Shown piece by piece: positions 7,625 through 16,431 of a stretch of DNA of 64,000 nt. A program made the translations under genes and the position numbers. A model generated the notes under the pieces. It had not been told where the DNA came from. It saw nothing but the letters and a program-made list of their open reading frames with translations, and searched no databases. The DNA is from Ectorhizobium quercum (GTDB lineage Bacteria; Pseudomonadota; Alphaproteobacteria; Rhizobiales; Rhizobiaceae). Within the stretch, counting starts at the first letter, position 1, and the number at the start of each line of letters is the position of its first letter. The DNA lies in assembly GCF_026552795.1 (NCBI RefSeq), contig NZ_JANFPI010000004.1, positions 62,001 through 126,000 of the forward strand, read 5' to 3'.

Positions 7625-9717
7625 CGGTCTTCTCCCACGGTGATGATGATGTTGCCGTCGCGGTCCTGTACTGCCCGGTCGCCCGGCTCGATGACAATGG
7701 TCGTGTCCATCTGCTCGACGATGGCCGGCCCCTCGATGACGGCGTCGGCGGGCAGGTGGTCGCGCCAGTAGACCGGCGTTTCGACAGGCTTCCCGAACCA
7801 GACGCGGCGGGTGCCGGTCTGCGCCTCGGCTAGCGTCGCCTTGCGGCCGGCCGGGTCGATGAGAATGGAAAGGTCGATTTCCGCCCGCCGCCCGATGATC
7901 GAGGTGTTGACGTTGACGAGGTTCGCCCGGACCTCGGGCAGGTCGACGTGGAAGCGCTGGAAATAGGCGGCCTCGAACCGGCTTTGAAGCTCCTCGCGGC
8001 TTGGCACCGGCCCGTCGAGCGGCACGCGCAGCAGATGGGTCTGGCCGATGAACTGCATGTCGACCGAATGGATTTCGCGGATTTCGCGGATCGCCACGGC
8101 CTCCTTGTCGATCAGCCGGCGCCCCTGTTCCGACTGTTTCGCGAAAAGCCCATGCACGGCCTCCATGTCGGCGGCTTGCAGGGGCCGGTTCACGGTGTTG
8201 ACGAAATCGTGGCGCAGATCGGCGACGACGCAGCCGAGCGCGTTGGTGATACCCGGTCGCGACGGGGCGAGCACTCTCGGAATGCCGAGTTCGCGGGCAA
8301 TCGCCGTCGCATGCAGCGGCCCGGCGCCGCCGAAGGCGAACAGCGCGAAGTCGCGCGGGTCCTCGCCGAGGCTGACGGACACCATGCGCACCGCGTCCGC
8401 CATGCGGGTGTTGGCGACCTTCAGCACGGCTGCGGCGGCCTGCACCGCGTCGAGCCCGAGCGGCCGCCCGAGCTTTTCCGCGAAGACGGCGGCGATCCGG
8501 TCGAGCGAGGGGCCGCCCGGCACCGAATTCAGCCGTCCGGGATCGAGGCGTCCGAGCAGCATGTTGGCGTCGGAGATGGTCGGCTCGGTGCCGCCCTTGC
8601 CGTAGCAGATCGGGCCGGGGTCGGCGCCGGCGCTGTCCGGGCCGATCTGGAGCAGGCCGGCGGCATTGATGCGGGCGATGGAGCCGCCGCCCGCGCCGAC
8701 GGTGCGCACGTCGACCATCGGAACGTGGATCGGCATGGCATATTCGACCTCGATCTCGTTGGAGACCGCCGGTTCGGCGTTGCGGATCAGCGCCACGTCG
8801 GTCGAGGTGCCGCCCATGTCGTAGGTGATGAGATCGGGAATGTTCGCCCGCCGCCCGGTATAGGCCGCGGCCATGACGCCCGAAGCGGGGCCGGACATCA
8901 CGGTCTTGGCAGCTTCCTCGGCCACGTGGCGGGCCGAGACCATGCCGCCGTTGCCGTTCATGACGAGCACCTCGTGGGCATAGCCGCGCGCGGCAAGCTG
9001 GTCGGCGAGGCGCTCGACATAGCGGCGCAGCAGGGGCTGCACCGAGGCGTTGACGGCCGCCGTCACGCCGCGTTCGAATTCGCGGCTTTCCGAAAGCAGC
9101 GCGTGGCCGAGCGTGATGTTGCCGTTCGGCCAGACCTCGGCGGCGATCTCGCCGGCGCGCCGTTCATGCGCCGGATTGGCATAGGCGTGCAGGAAGTGGA
9201 TGACGACCGCCTCGCAGTCCTTTTCGGCCAGATATTGCAGCGCCGCGCGCAGCGCCTGCTCGTCGAGCGGCACGAGTTCCCGCCCCGAAGCGTCCATCCG
9301 TTCGGGAACCTCCACCCGGAGATCGCGCGGCACGATGGGCCGGAAGACGCCCTTCATGCCATAGGCCTGCGGGCGGGTGCGGCGGCCGAGTTCCAGCACG
9401 TCGCGGAAGCCTTGCGTGGTGATGAAGCCGGTGCGGCACAGGTTGCGTTCCAGAACGGCGTTGGTCGTGGTCGTCGTGCCGTGGACGATCAGGTCGAGCG
9501 CGGCGATATCGGCCTCGGCCGCGTCGAGCGCGTTGAGAACGCCCGCCGCCTGGTTGTCGAGCGTGGTCGGCGTCTTGGCGAGGCGCACCGTGCCTTTCGC
9601 GGCATCGAACAGCACGAGATCGGTAAACGTGCCGCCGACATCGATGCCCGCGACCTGGGATTGGGTGTCCGGCGGACAGAGTCCGCCCTTCGGTTCGCTG
9701 CTTGAAGACTGAGACAC
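7621..9717 (-). CDS. Hydantoinase A/oxoprolinase family subunit
   Basis: ATP-binding subunit partner of HyuB. It has 698 residues. The actin-like phosphate-binding motif GIDVGGTFTDLVLFD lies near residue 25, followed by HGTTTTTNAVLER and a second ATPase phosphate loop region YDMGGTSTDVAL; the C-terminal region has the VEGPAIVEQMDTTIVI-like ending seen in HyuA (here IEGPAIVEQMDTTIV). The start is a GTG at 9717 with AGGA seven bases upstream. It is the first gene of a two-gene operon that begins 17 bases downstream of operator 9734-9751. Family members cleave hydantoins, 5-oxoproline or related lactams with ATP; the cognate substrate here is inferred from context. Confidence 0.92.
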   Translation of the reverse strand: MSQSSSSEPKGGLCPPDTQSQVAGIDVGGTFTDLVLFDAAKGTVRLAKTPTTLDNQAAGVLNALDAAEADIAALDLIVHGTTTTTNAVLERNLCRTGFITTQGFRDVLELGRRTRPQAYGMKGVFRPIVPRDLRVEVPERMDASGRELVPLDEQALRAALQYLAEKDCEAVVIHFLHAYANPAHERRAGEIAAEVWPNGNITLGHALLSESREFERGVTAAVNASVQPLLRRYVERLADQLAARGYAHEVLVMNGNGGMVSARHVAEEAAKTVMSGPASGVMAAAYTGRRANIPDLITYDMGGTSTDVALIRNAEPAVSNEIEVEYAMPIHVPMVDVRTVGAGGGSIARINAAGLLQIGPDSAGADPGPICYGKGGTEPTISDANMLLGRLDPGRLNSVPGGPSLDRIAAVFAEKLGRPLGLDAVQAAAAVLKVANTRMADAVRMVSVSLGEDPRDFALFAFGGAGPLHATAIARELGIPRVLAPSRPGITNALGCVVADLRHDFVNTVNRPLQAADMEAVHGLFAKQSEQGRRLIDKEAVAIREIREIHSVDMQFIGQTHLLRVPLDGPVPSREELQSRFEAAYFQRFHVDLPEVRANLVNVNTSIIGRRAEIDLSILIDPAGRKATLAEAQTGTRRVWFGKPVETPVYWRDHLPADAVIEGPAIVEQMDTTIVIEPGDRAVQDRDGNIIITVGEDR

Positions 9718-9733
9718 GGCTGTTCCTGATTAT

Positions 9734-9751
9734 TTGTTAGTATACGAACAA
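9734..9751. promoter_or_regulatory. MarR-type operator palindrome, site a (hyuAB / xdhC)
   Basis: TTGTTAGTATACGAACAA is an 18-bp palindrome with 8 of 9 half-site matches, centred on GTA-TAC. It lies in the divergent gap between hyuA (minus) and xdhC (plus), so it can serve both promoters. It belongs to a seven-site set sharing TTnG-N4-CnAA. Confidence 0.7.
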
Positions 9752-9812
9752 TTAATGGCTTGACAGAGCCGCTGTCAAGCGGCCTCCTTCGCTTGTTGCA
9801 CGGGTTTGCCGG

Positions 9813-10883
9813 ATGAGCGGCGAAAGGATGGTCGGCGTGGCGGAGATGATGCCAGAAAGCGGATTCCGGCCGCAGACGGATGCGCTTTCGGTGGCGGCCC
9901 GCTGGGCGGCGCAGGGGCGCCGTCTGGCGCTCGCCACGGTCATCGAGACCTGGGGGTCGGCGCCGCGCCCGGCGGGAAGCCACATGGTGGTGGATGCGGA
10001 CGGAAATTTCGAGGGATCGGTCTCGGGCGGCTGCGTCGAGGGCGAGGTGATCGCGCAGGCGGTCGACGCCATTACGGGCGACCGTGCCCTGATGCTGGAA
10101 TTCGGCGTGGAGGACGAGACGGCCTGGCGGGCGGGTCTTGCCTGCGGCGGGCGGATCCGGGTCCGGCTGGAGCGGCCGGCCTTCGATCTTTCGGCGCTTG
10201 AGGCGGCGCGCCGCGACCGCCGGGCGGTCGTCGTCGCAACCGCCCTCGAAGACGGTCAGGCGCGCCTCCTGCCGCTGGCGGAGGCCGCCGCGATGGTTTC
10301 TCCCGAGACGGCGGAGGCGCTCTGCCGGTTCGGAAAAGCGGTTCTGGCCGAGACGGCGGACGGCCGCGCCCTGTTCCTCAACCCCTATCTGCCGGCGCCG
10401 GAAATCGTGGTGATCGGCGCGGTGCAGATTGCCCAGTCGCTCGCCGCGCTGGCGGGCGTTGCGGGCTACGACCTGCGGATCGTCGATCCCCGTTCCGGTT
10501 TCGCGGCGCCGGAGCGTTTTCCCGGAATCGCGCTGGAAACCGGCTGGCCGGAAGAGGTTTTCGCCGCGCGTCCGGCCGGTGCCTGCGATGCGCTGGTGGC
10601 GCTTTCCCACGATCCGCGCATCGACGACGACGCGCTGGTTGCGGCGCTGGGGGCCGGCTGCTTCTATGTCGGCGCGCTTGGCAGCCGCAAAACGCATGCG
10701 AAGCGGCTGGAGCGCCTGAAGGCCGCCGGGCTCGACGAGGCAGTGCTTTCGCGCATCGCCGCACCCGTCGGCCTCGATATCGGGGCCGTCACGCCCGCCG
10801 AGATCGCGCTCGCCATCCTTGCGGAAATCGTCTGCGCCCGCCGCAAGGGCGCGGTTCCGCCCCGCAGGACGGCGAAGGCATGA
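9813..10883 (+). CDS. xdhC: XdhC/CoxI-family Mo-cofactor maturation factor
   Basis: Chaperone that prepares (sulfurates, stabilises) molybdenum cofactor for insertion into xanthine-oxidase-family enzymes, here the NicAB-type hydroxylase downstream. It has 356 residues: N-terminal XdhC/CoxI domain (LALATVIETWGSAPRPAGSHMVV, SVSGGCVEGEV, GLACGGRIRVRLE) and a C-terminal Rossmann-like domain (PEIVVIGAVQIAQSLAALA, then GALGSRKTHAKRLERL, IAAPVGLDIGAVTPAEIALAILAEIV). The first ATG (9813) is taken; ATGs at 9828, 9846 and 9849 are possible. It overlaps the next gene by four bases (ATGA) and is divergent from hyuA around operator site a. Confidence 0.9.
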   Translation: MSGERMVGVAEMMPESGFRPQTDALSVAARWAAQGRRLALATVIETWGSAPRPAGSHMVVDADGNFEGSVSGGCVEGEVIAQAVDAITGDRALMLEFGVEDETAWRAGLACGGRIRVRLERPAFDLSALEAARRDRRAVVVATALEDGQARLLPLAEAAAMVSPETAEALCRFGKAVLAETADGRALFLNPYLPAPEIVVIGAVQIAQSLAALAGVAGYDLRIVDPRSGFAAPERFPGIALETGWPEEVFAARPAGACDALVALSHDPRIDDDALVAALGAGCFYVGALGSRKTHAKRLERLKAAGLDEAVLSRIAAPVGLDIGAVTPAEIALAILAEIVCARRKGAVPPRRTAKA

Positions 10884-11482
10884 GCGGTGTTGCGGCCATC
10901 GTCCTGGCGGCGGGAACCGCGAGCCGCATGGGCGGCCGCCACAAGCTGCTGGCGGAATTCGGCGGGGAGCCGCAGGCGCGCCGCGCCGCCCGCGCTGCGC
11001 TCGATGCCGGCGCAAGGCCGGTCGTCGTCGTCACCGGCCATCGCCATGCCGAGATCGCGGCCTGTCTCGACGGCCTTTCCGTTTCCGTCGCCCGCAACCC
11101 GGATTTTGCCGCCGGCATGGCCGGTTCGTTGAAGGTCGGGCTCGCCGCGCTGCCGGGAGAGGCGGTTTCCGGCGTTCTGGTCGTTCTCGCCGACATGCCG
11201 CTCGTCACCGCGGCGCATATGGCGGCGCTGGTCGCCGCCTTCGAAGCCGCTGAGGGTCGGGCAGTCGTCCGCGCGACGGCCGGCGGCGTCGCCGGCAATC
11301 CTGTGGTCCTGCCGGCCGCGCTCTTTCCCGCGCTCTCGTCGCTTCGGGGCGACCGCGGCGCGCGCGAGGCGATCCGGCTGAGCGGCTTGCCGGTGGTGTC
11401 GGTGGAGATCGGCGCGGCGGCGCTGGCCGATGCCGACACGCCGGAGGCGGTCGAGACGCTCGGCGGCGTATTGCGCGGCTGA
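10880..11482 (+). CDS. MobA/MocA-like molybdenum cofactor nucleotidyltransferase
   Basis: Probably attaches a nucleotide (CMP in the MocA branch) to molybdopterin, giving the dinucleotide cofactor used by xanthine-oxidase-family enzymes. It has 200 residues. The N-terminal nucleotide-binding signature VLAAGTASRMGGRHKLL and the metal-binding VVLADMPLV motif are clear; GNPVVLPAALF and GDRGAREAI follow, as in MocA proteins. Coupled to xdhC by a four-base overlap and placed just before nicAB, which supports a dedicated maturation role. GMP (MobA) versus CMP (MocA) specificity is inferred from the client family, not read from residues. Confidence 0.85.
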   Translation: MSGVAAIVLAAGTASRMGGRHKLLAEFGGEPQARRAARAALDAGARPVVVVTGHRHAEIAACLDGLSVSVARNPDFAAGMAGSLKVGLAALPGEAVSGVLVVLADMPLVTAAHMAALVAAFEAAEGRAVVRATAGGVAGNPVVLPAALFPALSSLRGDRGAREAIRLSGLPVVSVEIGAAALADADTPEAVETLGGVLRG

Positions 11483-11504
11483 GCCTGCGACGGCCCGGCA
11501 AATT

Positions 11505-11522
11505 TCGTTTGCATGCCAACGA
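11505..11522. promoter_or_regulatory. MarR-type operator palindrome, site b (nicAB)
   Basis: TCGTTTGCATGCCAACGA, with 8 of 9 half-site matches, centred on GCATGC instead of GTATAC. It lies 22 bases past the mocA-like stop and about 140 bases before the nicA start, so nicAB probably has its own promoter and a leader. Confidence 0.65.
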
Positions 11523-11664
11523 TTATCTTCTATTCTGCCCGGACAGAGGGAACATAAGAACGGGCGGAAAACATGCTCGGCATTTGCGACAAGACGGCGC
11601 CCCGTCCGGGGTGGTCCGGCGTGGCGAACCGCTGCGGATATCGCCGGTCCCGGAAGGGCGGCCG

Positions 11665-12156
11665 ATGACGGTGCGCGCCGTGACGCTTCACGTCAATGGC
11701 GAGACCCGGACCTTCGACATCCGGCCGGAAACGCCGCTGCTCTATATCCTGCGCAACGATTTCGGCCTCAACGGCCCCAAATACGGCTGCGGCCTCGGCG
11801 AATGCGGCGCCTGCGCCGTGCTGGTGGATGGGCGGGCGGTGCGCTCCTGCGTCCTGAAGGCCGGTGCGGCGGAAGGCCGGCGCGTCGTCACGCTCGAAGG
11901 GCTCGGCACGCCGGAGGCGCCGCATCCCGTGCAGGCGGCGTTCATCGAAAGCCAGGCGGCGCAGTGCGGCTATTGCATGAACGGCATGATCATCGCCGCC
12001 GCCGGCCTGCTGAACCGCGATCCGCATCCGGACGAAGCGGCGATCCGCAAGGCGCTCAGCCACCATCTCTGTCGCTGCGGCACGCATATGGAAATTCTCG
12101 CCGCCGTGCGCCGTGCCGCCGACGCCGGCGAAGGAGGCGGCCATGATGCCGGCTGA
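11665..12156 (+). CDS. nicA: (2Fe-2S) subunit of NicAB-type molybdenum hydroxylase
   Basis: Small electron-transfer subunit of a Mo hydroxylase, probably hydroxylating nicotinate at C6. The 163-residue protein has both expected clusters: plant-type ligands Cys42, Cys47, Cys50 and Cys62 (GCGLGECGACAVLVDG) and the C-terminal set Cys101, Cys104, Cys136 and Cys138 (CGYCMNGM, CRCGTH). Size and layout match NicA of Pseudomonas putida and IorA (isoquinoline oxidoreductase). I start at ATG 11665 with GGAAGGG six bases upstream; an upstream extension to 11509 would cross the operator and add no conserved sequence. It overlaps nicB by 14 bases. Nicotinate specificity is inferred from the fused-cytochrome partner and the 6-hydroxynicotinate reductase homologue at 28.6-30.1 kb. 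Confidence 0.88.
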   Translation: MTVRAVTLHVNGETRTFDIRPETPLLYILRNDFGLNGPKYGCGLGECGACAVLVDGRAVRSCVLKAGAAEGRRVVTLEGLGTPEAPHPVQAAFIESQAAQCGYCMNGMIIAAAGLLNRDPHPDEAAIRKALSHHLCRCGTHMEILAAVRRAADAGEGGGHDAG

Positions 12157-15100
12157 TCCGGGCGGCCATCGCGAAACGCCGCGCATCGACTATCTGGCGG
12201 AGGGGGACATCCTGCTGGTGATCCGGCCGGGCACGGCCAACGACCCCGAAATCTATCTGGCGATCCACGGCGACGGGCGGGTGAACGCCTTCAACGGCCA
12301 TGTCGACCTCGGCACCGGCATCCGCACGGCGCTGGCGCAGATCGTCGCCGAGGAACTGGACATCGCCTTCGAGCGGGTGGCGATGGTGCTGGGCACCACG
12401 ACGGCGGTGCCCAACCAGGGGCCGACCATCGCCAGCGAAACCATCCAGGTGACGGCTGTGCCGCTGCGCAAGGCGGCGGCCACGGCGCGCAGGCATCTTC
12501 TGGCGCTGGCGGCGGAGCGCCACGGCGTCGCCGCCGACACGCTCGCGGTCGAGGACGGCGTGGTCCGTCCGAAGGCAGGCGGCGGCTGGTCGGTCTCCTA
12601 TGGCGAACTCGTCGCCGGCGCGCATGAGCGGATCGAGATCGACCCGGCGGCTGCTGTCAAGGCGACCGGCGACTATCGTATCGTCGGCAAATCGCAGCCG
12701 CGCAACGACATCGCGGCGAAGGCGACGGGGCAATGGACCTATGTTCATGACGTGCGCGTGCCGGACATGCTGCACGGGCGGGTGATCCGCCCGCCGCATG
12801 CGGGTTTCGACCAGGGGCCGCATGTGGGCCACGGCCTTGCCGGCGTCGACGAAAGCTCGGTCGCGGACGTGCCGGGCCTCGTCGCGGTGGTGACGCAGGG
12901 CGATTTCGTCGGCGTCGTGGCGACCCGCGAGGAATATGCCATCGAGGCGGCGGAGAAGCTCAAGGTGATCTGGCGCGCGCCGCCCGCGCTTCCCGATCTC
13001 AACCGGCCGGAGCAGCCGCTGCGCGACAATCCGGCGACCGAGCGGCTGCTGCGCGAACAGGGCGACGTGCGGCGCGGGCTCGAGGGCGCCTCTCCCCGCA
13101 TGGACCGCACCTATGTCTGGCCCTACCAGATGCATGCCTCCATCGGCCCCTCCTGTGCCGTCGCCGACTGGCGGCCCGACCGGCTGGTTGTCTGGTCGGG
13201 CACGCAGAACCCGTTTCCGATGCGCCGCGACCTGGCGCTGCTGATGGACATGCCCGAGGCGGCAATCGTCGTCGAGCGGCTGGAGGCGGCGGGCTGCTAC
13301 GGGCGCAACTGCGCCGACGACGTGACGGCGGACGCGGCGCTGCTGTCGCGCGCCGTGGGCCGGCCGGTGCGCGTGCAATTGACCCGCGAGCAGGAGCACG
13401 GCTGGGAGCCGAAGGGCGCGGGGCAGGTGATCGACGTGCGCGGCGGTCTCGACGGCGAGGGCGGGCCGGCGGCCTACGATTTCGAGACGCGCTATCCCTC
13501 GAACCTCGCGCCGACGCTGGCGCTCGTCCTCACCGGCAAGGTGTCCTCGACGCCCGATGTGGCGCAGATGGGCGACCGCACCGCCATCCCGCCCTATGCC
13601 TTCGGCAACATGCGGGTGGCCGTCCACGACATGCCGCCGATCGCCCGCGCCTCGTGGTTTCGCGGCGTGTCGGCCATGCCGAATTCCTTCGCCCATGAAA
13701 GCTTCATCGACGAACTGGCCTTCGCGGCCGGCGTCGATCCGGTCGAATACCGGCTGCGCTACCTCACAGATCCGCGCGCCGCCGCTCTGGTGCGGGCGGT
13801 GACGGAAAAGGCGGGCTGGACGCCGCGCACCCGGCCGGGCACGGCGGGCCGGGAGGGCGACGTGCTCTACGGGCGCGGCTTTGCCTACGCGCTCTACGTC
13901 CACGGGCCGTTTCCGGGCACGCCGGCGGCGTGGTCGGCCTGGGTCGCCGATGTCGCGGTCAACCGCCTGACCGGCGAGATCGCGGTGACGAAGGTGACGG
14001 TCGGCCAGGACAGCGGCATGATGATCAACCCCGACGGGGTCCGCCACCAGATCCACGGCAATGTCATCCAGTCGGTCAGCCGCACGCTGAAGGAGAAGGT
14101 CGGCTTTTCGCAGACGGCGGTGGAAAGCGTCGAGTGGGGCGGCTATCCGATCATCACCTTTCCGGAGGTGCCGGATATCGACGTGCTCATGCTGCCGCGC
14201 CCCGACGAGGAGCCGCGCGGTGTCGGCGAATCCGCCTCGGTGCCGAGCGCGGCGGCGATCTGCAACGCGGTGTTCGACGCGACCGGCATCCGCTTCCGCG
14301 AACTGCCGCTGACGCCGGACAAGGTTCTGGCGGCGCTGGAGGAGGCCGAGGGGCGCGGCCTGCCGAAGCCGCCGGAAGCGGCCCCGAAGCGCCGCTGGTG
14401 GCGTCTCGGGGCTACGGCGGCGGGGCTCGCGGGGGCCTTTGCGGGCGGCATCGCCCTTTCATCGCCGTGGCGCGCGGCCTATCCGGAGGTGCCGAGGCCA
14501 GACCCCGGCCTTTACAGCGCCGCCACCATCGAGCGCGGGCGTCTGGTCGCGGCGGCGGGCGCCTGCAATGTCTGCCACGAGGGCAGGGACGGCCAGCCCT
14601 TCGCGGGCGGGCGGGCGCTGGAGACGCCGTTCGGCACGGTCTACGCCACCAATATCACGCCCGATGCGGCAACCGGCATCGGCGGCTGGTCCTATCCCGC
14701 CTTCGAACGGGCGATGCGGCAGGGCGTTTCCCGGGACGGGCATCACCTCTATCCGGTCCACCCCTACACATCCTTCAAGGATGCGAGCGAGGCCGATCTT
14801 CAGGCGCTCTACGCCTATCTGATGACGCAGGCGCCGGTCGCCGTGAAAGCGCCGGAGACGAGGCTGTCCTTTCCCTTTTCCATGCGCGGCCTGATGGCGG
14901 GGTGGAACATGCTGTTCCTCGCGCGGCCCGCTCCGGCGGCATCACGTCCCGCCGACCCGGCGGCGGCGCGGCTGGCGCGCGGCGAATATCTGGTCGAAAC
15001 GCTCGGCCACTGTTCCGCCTGCCACAGCGGCCGCAACGCGCTCGGCGCGGAAATCGGCGGCAAGGCGCATCTTTCCGGCGGTTATGCCGATGGCTGGCAT

Positions 15101-15721
15101 GCGCCGGCCCTCGGCGGCGCGGGCGCGGGACCGGCCGGCTGGAGCGAGGCGGCGCTTTACGACTATCTTCGTTCCGGCCACTCCGCCGATCACGGCAGCG
15201 CCGGCGGGCCGATGGCGGCGGTGGTGAAATCGCTGGAACCCTTGCCCGACGAGGATATCCGCGCCATGTCGGCCTATCTCGCAAGCCTCGGCGAAGCCGT
15301 TCCGGCGGAGGAGGCCGCAGCGCGCAAGGCCGCCGCGATCGGAGCGTCGGAAGCGGCGGAGGCTAGGGCAGCGCTGGTTTCCCCGGAAGGCGCGCGGATC
15401 TTCGCCGGCGCCTGCTCGGCCTGCCACAATCCGTCCTCGCCGCTGGCGAGCCTCGCGCTCAACAGCAATCTGCACGGCGCGCATGCCGACAATCTCGTTC
15501 AGGCGATCCTGCACGGCATGGAGGCGCCGTCGACGCTGACCGCCCGCGCGAAGGCCGCCGATCTGGAGGTGATGTCGATGCCGGGTTTCGCCGCCAGCCT
15601 CAGCGACCGCCAGATCGGCGCGCTTACCGATTATCTGCGCGCCCGCTTCGCGCCGGGGGCGGCGCCCTGGCAGGGGGCGGCGGACACCGCCGCCCGGCTG
15701 CGCAAAAGCGCCGGGCATTGA
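12143..15721 (+). CDS. nicB: Mo-cofactor hydroxylase large subunit with C-terminal tri-heme cytochrome c domains (NicB-like)
   Basis: Catalytic subunit of a Mo hydroxylase whose electrons leave through its own c-type hemes to the respiratory chain. It has 1192 residues from ATG 12143 (AAGGAGG upstream at 12131-12137). Residues 1 to ~740 are the molybdopterin-binding part (FNGHVDLGTGIRTALAQIVAEEL, GCYGRNCADDVTADAALLSRA, RGVGESASVPSAAAI). A hydrophobic segment at ~750-772 is a likely membrane anchor, followed by three heme motifs: CNVCH at 808, CSACH at 957 and CSACH at 1091. This architecture matches NicB of P. putida; isoquinoline oxidoreductase IorB lacks the hemes. It ends 9 bases from the convergent livF stop. 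Substrate is inferred. Confidence 0.88.
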   Translation: MMPADPGGHRETPRIDYLAEGDILLVIRPGTANDPEIYLAIHGDGRVNAFNGHVDLGTGIRTALAQIVAEELDIAFERVAMVLGTTTAVPNQGPTIASETIQVTAVPLRKAAATARRHLLALAAERHGVAADTLAVEDGVVRPKAGGGWSVSYGELVAGAHERIEIDPAAAVKATGDYRIVGKSQPRNDIAAKATGQWTYVHDVRVPDMLHGRVIRPPHAGFDQGPHVGHGLAGVDESSVADVPGLVAVVTQGDFVGVVATREEYAIEAAEKLKVIWRAPPALPDLNRPEQPLRDNPATERLLREQGDVRRGLEGASPRMDRTYVWPYQMHASIGPSCAVADWRPDRLVVWSGTQNPFPMRRDLALLMDMPEAAIVVERLEAAGCYGRNCADDVTADAALLSRAVGRPVRVQLTREQEHGWEPKGAGQVIDVRGGLDGEGGPAAYDFETRYPSNLAPTLALVLTGKVSSTPDVAQMGDRTAIPPYAFGNMRVAVHDMPPIARASWFRGVSAMPNSFAHESFIDELAFAAGVDPVEYRLRYLTDPRAAALVRAVTEKAGWTPRTRPGTAGREGDVLYGRGFAYALYVHGPFPGTPAAWSAWVADVAVNRLTGEIAVTKVTVGQDSGMMINPDGVRHQIHGNVIQSVSRTLKEKVGFSQTAVESVEWGGYPIITFPEVPDIDVLMLPRPDEEPRGVGESASVPSAAAICNAVFDATGIRFRELPLTPDKVLAALEEAEGRGLPKPPEAAPKRRWWRLGATAAGLAGAFAGGIALSSPWRAAYPEVPRPDPGLYSAATIERGRLVAAAGACNVCHEGRDGQPFAGGRALETPFGTVYATNITPDAATGIGGWSYPAFERAMRQGVSRDGHHLYPVHPYTSFKDASEADLQALYAYLMTQAPVAVKAPETRLSFPFSMRGLMAGWNMLFLARPAPAASRPADPAAARLARGEYLVETLGHCSACHSGRNALGAEIGGKAHLSGGYADGWHAPALGGAGAGPAGWSEAALYDYLRSGHSADHGSAGGPMAAVVKSLEPLPDEDIRAMSAYLASLGEAVPAEEAAARKAAAIGASEAAEARAALVSPEGARIFAGACSACHNPSSPLASLALNSNLHGAHADNLVQAILHGMEAPSTLTARAKAADLEVMSMPGFAASLSDRQIGALTDYLRARFAPGAAPWQGAADTAARLRKSAGH

Positions 15722-15730
15722 AAAGGGCCG

Positions 15731-16429
15731 TCAGCCGACCCCGACATAGCGGTTGAGCAGCGACGGGTCCTCGCGCAGGGCCTCGACCGGCATGCTCGCC
15801 TTCGACTGGCCGTTTTCCACGAAGCAGACGCGGTCGGCGAGGGAGAGCACCGCGTCGACCCGCTGCTCGACGAGCAGGATGGCCTTGCCGCGCTCGCGCA
15901 GCTTCAGCACCACGTCGCGGATCGTCGCGATCATCGAGGGCATCAGCCCCTCGGTCGGCTCGTCGAGCAGGATGACGGACGGGTCGAGGCAGAGCGCGCG
16001 GGCCGTTGCCAGCATCTGCTGCTCGCCGCCCGAAAGCGTGCCGGAGACCTGATCCATGCGCTCGCGCAGGCGCGGGAAGAGGTCCAGCGCCTCCTCCAGC
16101 ACCCGCCGGTCGGTGTGGCGGGTCATCAGGCCGATCTCGAGGTTCTCGCGCACCGTCATCTCCGCGAACAGGCGGCGGCCCTGCGGCACGTAGCCGATGC
16201 CGCATTTCGGCACCTCGTGGGCCGGCATGGCGGTGAGTTCGCGCCCGTCGAGGGTGATCGAGCCGGAGCGGGCCCGCAGCAGCCCCATGATCGCCTTGAG
16301 CGTCGTGGTCTTGCCCGCGCCGTTGCGCCCGAGCAGGCAGAGCACCTCGCCGGGGGCGAGCGACAGCGAAAGCCCCTTCAGCGTGCGGCTGTTGCCGTGA
16401 TAGACGTCGAGATCCTTGATGGTCAGCAT
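15731..16429 (-). CDS. Branched-chain-type ABC transporter ATP-binding protein (LivF-like)
   Basis: One of two cytoplasmic ATPases of a HAAT-family importer. It has 232 residues with Walker A GRNGAGKTT, signature LSGGEQQ, Walker B ILLDEP and the TEGL that follows in LivF proteins. It is last in the livK-livH-livM-livG-livF run, two bases after livG. LivF-type transporters carry branched-chain amino acids but also urea, amides and aromatic acids. Because the operon starts beside operator site c, I infer the pathway substrate (nicotinate-like) or a degradation product as cargo. Confidence 0.9.
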   Translation of the reverse strand: MLTIKDLDVYHGNSRTLKGLSLSLAPGEVLCLLGRNGAGKTTTLKAIMGLLRARSGSITLDGRELTAMPAHEVPKCGIGYVPQGRRLFAEMTVRENLEIGLMTRHTDRRVLEEALDLFPRLRERMDQVSGTLSGGEQQMLATARALCLDPSVILLDEPTEGLMPSMIATIRDVVLKLRERGKAILLVEQRVDAVLSLADRVCFVENGQSKASMPVEALREDPSLLNRYVGVG

Positions 16430-16431
16430 GG

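Noticed and set aside
11665-15721. Reading the Mo hydroxylase as xanthine dehydrogenase
   Set aside because: No FAD subunit is present, the large subunit is IorB/NicB-like and carries fused cytochrome c domains, and XdhC alone is not specific for xanthine dehydrogenase.
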